Part shown: positions 59,229 through 64,000 of the stretch, piece after piece | Layout: the number at the start of each line of letters is the position of its first letter | Position numbering within the stretch: the stretch's first letter is position 1 | Assembly: GCF_014697425.1 (NCBI RefSeq) | Contig: NZ_JACJRU010000045.1 | Span: forward strand, 1-64,000 | Reading direction: 5' to 3' | Length of the DNA stretch: 64,000 nucleotides | From: Nostoc sp. FACHB-110 | GTDB taxonomy: Bacteria > Cyanobacteriota > Cyanobacteriia > Cyanobacteriales > Nostocaceae | The notes under the pieces: model-generated | What the model was told of the DNA's origin: nothing | The model's database searches: none | What the model saw: the letters and a program-made list of their open reading frames with translations, nothing else | Translations under genes and position numbers: made by a program

Positions 59229-59490
59229 TTATCTCCGCGACTTCATTATGGAGCGATTTAATTATGCAGTTATCGCAACAGTAGACCCACTGCATGATGA
59301 ACATAAGTTGATGCTTCTGCAAAATAATTACTCTGAAGCAGACAAATTAGAAAAGTTAAGAGATAAAGTTTTACAAGAGCTTTACATCAAAAGAGCTAGG
59401 TCTGAAGAAATCATAAATTGGCTCCAGCTTGATAGCCAGTTAAGAGATGAAGGTACAACTTATCCTGATGTTAGAGAAACAAAGTTATGA
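59215..59490 (+). CDS. Small helical hypothetical protein (91 aa)
   Basis: Highly charged and helical (EADKLEKLRDKVLQELYIKR), no membrane segment. It overlaps the 39-residue ORF upstream and the next ORF downstream (ATGA at 59487), forming a three-gene coupled set. I recognise no family. Confidence 0.6.
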   Translation: MNEHDYLRDFIMERFNYAVIATVDPLHDEHKLMLLQNNYSEADKLEKLRDKVLQELYIKRARSEEIINWLQLDSQLRDEGTTYPDVRETKL

Positions 59491-59957
59491 CTACTCAAAT
59501 CGCAAATATTAATCTTGATTCACCCAGTCTGGTACTTGACACTATATTCACCTGGAAAGGTTCAGGACAACCAATACAACAGAGAAAGCCTAATTGCTGG
59601 GATAGCAAATGCCAACTGCGGATTTATCAGTCTTACTCTATGCCCAGCATTGTCTTATGCTCGGATCTGGACGAAGAAGACACAGGCACAAGCATTACAA
59701 ACTCTTTAGAAAACGTTGCCACATTAATATGGCAACAATACCATAAACAGGAATTATTACCCAATCGTTATTTAGTCAATAATTTTCTGTTCATTGAACA
59801 TTATCCTCGGAATAAAAGAAGCAGGATAACTGGAGAACCAGAAGACTTTACTTTAGTTCAATTCAATTGGGATGGTCAACGTTTCAGTAGACCTCGGTGG
59901 AGTCCTTTAACACCAAACTTGGTACTGGCTTTGATTCAACAACCTTTAACTAAATAG
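59487..59957 (+). CDS. Hypothetical protein (156 aa)
   Basis: A soluble protein with several Trp and an acidic patch (LCSDLDEEDTGTSITNSLEN), which recalls small proteins of plasmid or mobile regions that follow conserved helical partners. It overlaps the upstream gene by 4 bases. The middle segment IYQSYSMPSIVLCSDL looks like a beta-strand core. Family and function are unknown. Confidence 0.6.
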   Translation: MTTQIANINLDSPSLVLDTIFTWKGSGQPIQQRKPNCWDSKCQLRIYQSYSMPSIVLCSDLDEEDTGTSITNSLENVATLIWQQYHKQELLPNRYLVNNFLFIEHYPRNKRSRITGEPEDFTLVQFNWDGQRFSRPRWSPLTPNLVLALIQQPLTK

Positions 59958-59996
59958 CTACTTTTGAAGCGATCGCTCAACCAAACTAGAGCTAAG

Positions 59997-60761
59997 TTAC
60001 TCTTTCGTTTGCTGCTGCTGTAACTGTTGTACTGCTTCTGGGGGTAAGCCCGTAGACCGAGCTACTACTTCAATGCTAATGCCCTCGGCTAACAGGTTGA
60101 GGGCGATTTCACGGACTTTCTTGTTCCTTCTTTCAGCCTCAAATGATTGGTAGATTATAGACTCGCGCATAATGTCTTTTCTTAGCAAACGCTCAATTAC
60201 TTCTTCCTCTAAAACTAAACTAGCTAAGATTGCAGTAGCAGCCGAAATATGACTTTGTGTTTGTTTTTGAGGGAGTTTATCAATAGTTTCAGCGACTTGT
60301 TGTAATGTTTTAACTTTGTTACCCGTAGCACTCAAGACAGCAAATGGTAGCAATCCTATGGATTTTATAAATGTATCTGGGGATTGTTCCCACAGACGAA
60401 TTACTTCAAACTCATGGTGGAGGTTTTCAATAGAAAATGTGGTCTTATACACCTGTTCAGATGTAGTTTTTTCTAGATAAATTACTACTTGATGTATCTG
60501 TTTGTCAGGAAAGCGTTCATATATTCGCACATAGTAATAAGCCATCTCGAAAGGAAGACTTTCATCAGGCTGCGTTTGGAATTGAATATGCAATACAACT
60601 TCGTTTGATTGCAACAGTATTACACCATCAGTTCGCATTGGTTCCCAAGTCAACCCTGTTGGGCTTAATACAGTTAAAGTCATAGGTTCGCCTAACAACC
60701 AAGTAGCGAAATCAGTAGAATATAATTCACCAATCAATTTACAAGTATTGTCAAACATCAT
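59997..60761 (-). CDS. Rpn-family recombination-promoting nuclease-like protein
   Basis: A 254-residue protein of the cyanobacterial Rpn/PD-(D/E)xK transposase-like family. The core is MRTDGVILLQSNEVVLHIQFQ, split at the Asp and the Gln-Phe-Gln strand, in place of the usual D...ExK. It then has LPFEMAYYYVRIYERF and a C-terminal region with an HTH-like end (GISIEVVARSTGLPPEAVQQ). Members promote DNA-break-dependent recombination. The catalytic set looks partly altered, so activity is uncertain. Confidence 0.8.
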   Translation of the reverse strand: MMFDNTCKLIGELYSTDFATWLLGEPMTLTVLSPTGLTWEPMRTDGVILLQSNEVVLHIQFQTQPDESLPFEMAYYYVRIYERFPDKQIHQVVIYLEKTTSEQVYKTTFSIENLHHEFEVIRLWEQSPDTFIKSIGLLPFAVLSATGNKVKTLQQVAETIDKLPQKQTQSHISAATAILASLVLEEEVIERLLRKDIMRESIIYQSFEAERRNKKVREIALNLLAEGISIEVVARSTGLPPEAVQQLQQQQTKE

Positions 60762-60910
60762 TCATTATTTAGTTAAGTTGGATGGCAGATTTTAATTATT
60801 TGAAATCGTTTATAATTGATTATTATAAACGATTAATTTTGATGATTTCAAGAATTTATCTAGTAGAGAATAGCTGCGCTGAAAATCATTGAAAGATTGA
60901 AAATATTTGT

Positions 60911-61171
60911 ATGGAAATCAAAACAATCTCTGTTACTTATCAAAGAAAATTCAATTTGGGCGATTATGAATCGGTAGAGATAGGTTGTTCACTTTGGGGA
61001 CAAATCGACCCAGAAGAGGATGCAGAAGGAGCTACAAAGTTCTTGTTTGAACAAGCCAAAGCTTCTGTCAAGAAAGCGGCTCTGCCTGTGATTAAAGCTT
61101 CAGCTTATCAAATGGGTAAGTATAAGCAATCTCATACTCAAACCTATCAAGCTGATACTGACGAATTTTAA
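60911..61171 (+). CDS. Small hypothetical plasmid/phage-type protein (86 aa)
   Basis: A beta-rich N-terminal half (VTYQRKFNLGDYESVEIGCS) is followed by a helix (ATKFLFEQAKASVKKAALP). The KFNLGDYESVE segment looks conserved, but I cannot name the family. It lies 58 bases before the DUF5895-like gene and probably works with it. A role in DNA replication or recombination is possible by context. Confidence 0.6.
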   Translation: MEIKTISVTYQRKFNLGDYESVEIGCSLWGQIDPEEDAEGATKFLFEQAKASVKKAALPVIKASAYQMGKYKQSHTQTYQADTDEF

Positions 61172-61229
61172 ATTTTACTGCAATTAGCTTCGCAAGTAAT
61201 TGATGAATTAAGTAAACAAGGCAGCTACT

Positions 61230-62216
61230 ATGACAGCTTTAACATTCGATTTCGACTCTCAAGAACATAAAGCTTATGACAAAACACCAGCAGCCAAAAG
61301 TATTCCTGCACCTGCTGGGATTTGGATTGCTGATGAAAACCAGCGATTAGCCGGATGGTATGAAGGCAAAGAGTTGAATGGTGGCAAGCAATTCACTGTT
61401 CTCACTAATAAGTTAGATGAGAATGATCAGAAAATCGGCATTCCCGGTGTTATCTACAGACAACCGCGAATGCTAGTGATTGGTAGATCACCTTTGATGT
61501 ATGGCAACGACCGAAAAGTAATTGATGTTTGGCGAAAGAATGATGGTTTGGACAAGAACAACTATAAATTCGCCCGACGCTATATGGTGATTTTCGTTGA
61601 TGATCTCAATCATCCTTTGCACATTGCGCCAGTACAAATCACAGCCTGGGGTGTATTCCAGGTATCGTTTGACCAGCAGTTAATCGCTTGGAGAGAAGAG
61701 TGCGAACAAGTTTATGCGGAGGTTCAGCGAAAACCGTATGAAGCCAAAACCCTGCTTTGGCATTCAATGTGGGTATTCTGTCCAACATTGAAAACTGAAA
61801 AGCGTGAACGCGCTGGACAAGCCTCTAACGCCTGTGTCTGTGTTGGATTTGAAAAACCAGCCATCTCAAATTGGTCAGATTATTGTATTGGCAAACAGCC
61901 TCACGCTCAAGATGTAGCTGTTCTCCACGATTCAATTACTGAATGGTGGAAGAAAGGTTTGATGAGCGAAGCCAACGGTGTGCGCCGTCCTGCGGGTACA
62001 CTTGATCGCAATTTGCTGATGAGCCAGTCACAACAACTCGTCTCTGCTTTAGGTTGGACTCCAACCCAGGGACAGCAGTTCTTAATGGATAACTATGGTA
62101 AAAAGGGACGACATCTGTTAACTGATGCAGAATTTGTAGATTTCATTAACAAATTGGAGTCTATGCAAGCTCCTGATGATGAAGTTGGCTACTGGTCAGA
62201 TGATATGCCTGAATAA
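61230..62216 (+). CDS. DUF5895-like plasmid protein
   Basis: A 328-residue soluble protein. The start contains IPAPAGIWIADENQRLAGWY and the middle reads MVIFVDDLNHPLHIAPVQIT and WGVFQVSFDQQLIAWREECE, with beta strands suggestive of an OB-like core. It ends with an acidic tail (DDEVGYWSDDMPE), a feature common in single-stranded DNA-binding proteins. I recall similar cyanobacterial proteins under DUF5895 and believe it may bind ssDNA, but this is not certain. A strong terminator follows. Confidence 0.55.
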   Translation: MTALTFDFDSQEHKAYDKTPAAKSIPAPAGIWIADENQRLAGWYEGKELNGGKQFTVLTNKLDENDQKIGIPGVIYRQPRMLVIGRSPLMYGNDRKVIDVWRKNDGLDKNNYKFARRYMVIFVDDLNHPLHIAPVQITAWGVFQVSFDQQLIAWREECEQVYAEVQRKPYEAKTLLWHSMWVFCPTLKTEKRERAGQASNACVCVGFEKPAISNWSDYCIGKQPHAQDVAVLHDSITEWWKKGLMSEANGVRRPAGTLDRNLLMSQSQQLVSALGWTPTQGQQFLMDNYGKKGRHLLTDAEFVDFINKLESMQAPDDEVGYWSDDMPE

Positions 62217-62224
62217 TTAACAAT

Positions 62225-62257
62225 AAATAAGCAGCTTCTTGGGCTGCTTATTTTTTT
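62225..62257 (+). terminator. Rho-independent terminator
   Basis: AAATAAGCAGC pairs with GCTGCTTATTT around a short loop and runs into seven T. It ends the 60911-62216 pair. Confidence 0.9.
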
Positions 62258-62301
62258 GCGGCAACACAGTTAAAAAAATTTGAAAAATTCAACAGGAGAA
62301 A

Positions 62302-62712
62302 ATGAAACTACTAATCATAGATACCGAAACCGCAGACGACGAAAACACTCCCTGCGAAATCTCAGCCACACTCTATCAAGTTAGTGAATATAAAGGAGCA
62401 GTTGCTTCTGTCTCAACTTTGATTCCTGTTCAAGCAAACAACGTTCAGGCAATCAACGGCATTGCGCCAGAATTAACAACTCCGTCAATACCTATTTACT
62501 TGAACGCGCTGGTTTTTTTAAAAGAGATGGCGACACAAGCTGACTACGCGGTTGCTTTTAATGCCGAGTTTGACTCGGATGTAGTTAACAAATTCTTCCC
62601 TAATTTGATTTCTGTTCCCTGGTTGTGTGCAATGAGGGACTTCAACTGGGGATACCATATAATCAATTCGCAATTCGCAATTCGCAATTCGCAATTTTCA
62701 GAAAGGAGTTAA
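62302..62712 (+). CDS. DnaQ-like 3'-5' exonuclease, C-terminally truncated
   Basis: A 136-residue protein with AGGAG 4 bases before its start. The ExoI motif is DTET (IIDTETADDENTPCE) and the ExoII motif is FNAEFDSD, so this is a DEDD exonuclease domain. The frame then passes into the translation of an AATTCGC heptamer repeat (INSQFAIRNSQFS) and stops. The ExoIII motif is missing, so the protein is probably inactive or the gene has decayed. Confidence 0.75.
   Translation: MKLLIIDTETADDENTPCEISATLYQVSEYKGAVASVSTLIPVQANNVQAINGIAPELTTPSIPIYLNALVFLKEMATQADYAVAFNAEFDSDVVNKFFPNLISVPWLCAMRDFNWGYHIINSQFAIRNSQFSERS
62663..62699. repeat. AATTCGC heptamers at the end of the exonuclease gene
   Basis: Four to five tandem AATTCGC units lie in the exonuclease reading frame and supply its last codons. 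Confidence 0.75.
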
Positions 62713-62716
62713 ATGT

Positions 62717-63261
62717 ATGACTCAAAACATTAGTATTGCTGATAGAACAAAAGCTTTGGCGATAAGAATAGTTAAAGCTTGTACTTTCTTAGATGAAAAG
62801 CCTGGGGTTTGCCGAACGTTATCAAAACAGTTACTTCGTAGTGGAACAGCCTCCCAATTCGCAACTCGCAATTCGCAATTCGCAGTTAAATCAGCAAGAA
62901 TTTCAAGCTTATACAAATTTAAAGATAGTAAGTATTTGATTGAATTGGGATTTATAAACCAAATGAACCTTAAAATGCTTACAACAAGTGTTTTGTATTT
63001 TACAATTGCGAATTGCGAATTGCGAACTGCGAATTGTTCTGAGAAGCTCAATCTTCTCAATCTGATAAAGACTTTCTTAGTAAATTAGAAATTGCCCTTA
63101 AAGAAGAGAGAGAAACTGAGTATTGGTTGGAAATATTAATAGAATCAGAATTAGTTGAGAAAACTAAGTTTGAATTTCTGCTTCAAGAAACCAGAGAAAT
63201 TGGCAAGATTTTAGTAGCTTCTACTCGAAAAATCAAAGATAAAATAAATAATCGAAATTAA
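62717..63261 (+). pseudogene. Four-helix-bundle protein gene split by a repeat-bounded insertion
   Basis: AAGGAG precedes ATG 62717. The first 43 codons (ADRTKALAIRIVKACTFLDE, then LSKQLLRSGTAS) match the S23/four-helix-bundle family. The second part resumes at 63043 in a different frame with EAQSSQSDKDFLSKLEIALK, then EERETEYWLEIL, and ends at 63261. The family normally reads SGTSIGANIEEAQ across this junction. About 190 bp of inserted DNA separates the halves. Confidence 0.75.
62853..63036. mobile_element. Insertion bounded by inverted AATTCGC heptamers
   Basis: Left heptamers (about 62856-62886) and right complementary heptamers (about 63003-63035, GCGAATT) enclose about 115 bases of unrelated sequence. 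The element interrupts the four-helix-bundle gene, so this arrangement can spread to new sites. It carries no gene. Confidence 0.6.
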
Positions 63262-63294
63262 TTGCGAATTGCGAATTGCGAATTGCGAATTGTT
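63261..63294. repeat. AATTGCG heptamers
   Basis: Four to five GCGAATT units follow the stop of the split gene. The gap on to 63414 shows no gene. Confidence 0.7.
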
Positions 63295-63414
63295 TTGATT
63301 TGGCATAAATCAATTCGCCAGTGCTTGCTGGAGGATTTTGTGGGGACGCTTGATTTTGATGTGAGCATTATCTAACGCCTTCGCGTAACAAAGAGAAAGC
63401 ATTTAAAGAAGCAA

Positions 63415-63894
63415 ATGAACATCCTCAAATATCGTGATGGCTATGTTAGTAATCCCCGTTTGATCTACTGTGGCAGACCCAAAAATGATGAATACTTGTG
63501 CCAGCAATTATTAATAGGATTAGGTAATCCCTTTACTTGGAAACCCACCAAAAAAGCTAAATTCAAAGTCAGAAACTTAGCTGAATCTTTGTCAAAATAT
63601 CGTCAGTGGCTTTGGAAGTTAATCTGTTGTTATAAAGACAGAAACTTAGAGCAACTCCAGCCTTGGGAATTTCGATATTGGCAATTTATGAAATGTTTAG
63701 CGATCGCAATTTCTAATCATCAGGTGGATGGACTAGTTTGCTGGTGCATAGAAGCTAAAGACTATGTTCCAGCCAAAGGGTTAGAAAAATGCCATACACA
63801 GATACTTTATTGCGCTTGTCTATACATGATTGAGTCAGGTTTAGTTGATGTCAATTGTGACATAGACATTAATTTAAACAGTCTTTGGGAATAG
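63415..63894 (+). CDS. DUF4326-like protein
   Basis: A 159-residue protein with the GLGNPF motif near residue 35 and a Tyr-Arg-x-Trp-Leu segment (LSKYRQWLWKLI), as in DUF4326 proteins. A C-terminal extension is rich in Cys (VCWCIEAKDY, ILYCACLYM) and follows the usual domain. DUF4326 genes occur on phages and plasmids; the activity is unknown to me. Confidence 0.65.
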   Translation: MNILKYRDGYVSNPRLIYCGRPKNDEYLCQQLLIGLGNPFTWKPTKKAKFKVRNLAESLSKYRQWLWKLICCYKDRNLEQLQPWEFRYWQFMKCLAIAISNHQVDGLVCWCIEAKDYVPAKGLEKCHTQILYCACLYMIESGLVDVNCDIDINLNSLWE

Positions 63895-63908
63895 CAATTA
63901 TCAGTTTA

Positions 63909-63936
63909 GGCAGCATTTTGCTGTCTTATTTTTTTC
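63909..63936 (+). terminator. Terminator after the DUF4326-like gene
   Basis: GGCAGCA and TGCTGTC form a near-perfect stem with a TTT loop, followed by TTATTTTTTT. Confidence 0.6.
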
Positions 63937-63946
63937 AGGAGCAAGT

Positions 63947-64000
63947 ATGAACAACTACAATCAAAGGTTTAACCAAAAATATCAAGCAAAGTATGACGAG
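63947..64000 (+). CDS. Start of a gene cut by the window end
   Basis: AGGAG lies 5 bases before the ATG. Eighteen codons (MNNYNQRFNQKYQAKYDE) are visible and the frame is open at the window edge. Too little remains for an assignment. Confidence 0.6.
   Translation, partial: MNNYNQRFNQKYQAKYDE

Noticed and set aside
1..64000. tRNA, rRNA or riboswitch genes
   Set aside because: I saw no cloverleaf or rRNA-like segment and no recognisable riboswitch core; absence by eye is not proof.

Overview
The window looks like a large conjugative plasmid, or an integrated plasmid-like element, of a filamentous and probably heterocyst-forming cyanobacterium (Nostocales). The evidence is frequent HIP1 palindromes (GCGATCGC), many heptameric short tandem repeats of the AATTCGC / AAGTCGC / AATTCAA kind, cyanobacterial-style type III CRISPR genes, and a full set of plasmid functions with no rRNA, tRNA or core metabolism. 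The organism is inferred from these signatures, not from a marker gene.

Layout. (1) 1-11.8 kb is a type IV secretion / conjugation region: a broken VirB2-like paralogue, a secreted protein, a VirD4-like coupling ATPase, two plasmid proteins of unknown role, two small DNA-binding-like proteins, then VirB2-, VirB3-, VirB4- and VirB5-like genes in canonical order. (2) 11.8-18.1 kb on the minus strand is a 2085-residue MobF-type relaxase-helicase with a DUF3854/TOPRIM-like segment and 58-residue C-terminal repeats; a second ORF with a good ribosome binding site is nested in its linker in another frame. (3) 18.1-21.2 kb is a type II partition locus: two sets of five 11-bp repeats (parC-like), an actin-like ParM and an overlapping ParR-like gene, followed by a gene that appears frameshifted. 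(4) 21.4-28.7 kb holds a membrane-anchored Mrr-like nuclease and a 1734-residue protein with a DFDGD motif and flanking sequence like the catalytic double-psi barrel of multisubunit RNA polymerases. (5) 28.8-45.1 kb is a type III-B CRISPR island: Cas2, Cas1, a Csx18-like membrane protein, a P-loop kinase/WYL regulator fusion, Cmr2-Cmr3-Cmr4-Cmr5-Cmr6/1, a CARF-HEPN effector, and five arrays. Four of the arrays form two paralogous leader-array pairs on either side of the effector operon; the fifth is inverted. No Cas6 is visible. (6) 45.1-54.9 kb contains duplicated and decaying plasmid genes, a transposase remnant, a MITE-like element, a phosphodiesterase/PEP-CTERM pair, two large plasmid proteins and an XRE regulator. 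(7) 54.9-64 kb carries small plasmid genes, a Uma2 nuclease, a short-chain dehydrogenase, an Rpn-type nuclease, a DUF5895-like protein, a truncated exonuclease, a four-helix-bundle gene split by a repeat-bounded element, and a DUF4326-like gene.

How the genes work together. The relaxase, VirD4 and VirB2-B5 genes would nick, recruit and transfer the element; parC/ParM/ParR would segregate it. Cas1-Cas2 would acquire spacers. The Cmr complex with a GGDD Cas10 would detect target RNA and make cyclic oligoadenylate to activate the CARF-HEPN ribonuclease. Two spacers in different arrays encode collagen-like Gly-X-Y repeats on the strand complementary to the presumed crRNA, as expected for RNA targeting of phage tail-fibre-type genes.

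A recurring theme is insertion of short palindromic or heptamer-repeat elements into genes, sometimes preserving the frame (relaxase, VirD4, the polymerase-like gene) and sometimes breaking it (four-helix-bundle gene, exonuclease). The most unusual item is the RNA-polymerase-like giant protein; the most complete newly inferred module is the parC-ParM-ParR locus.
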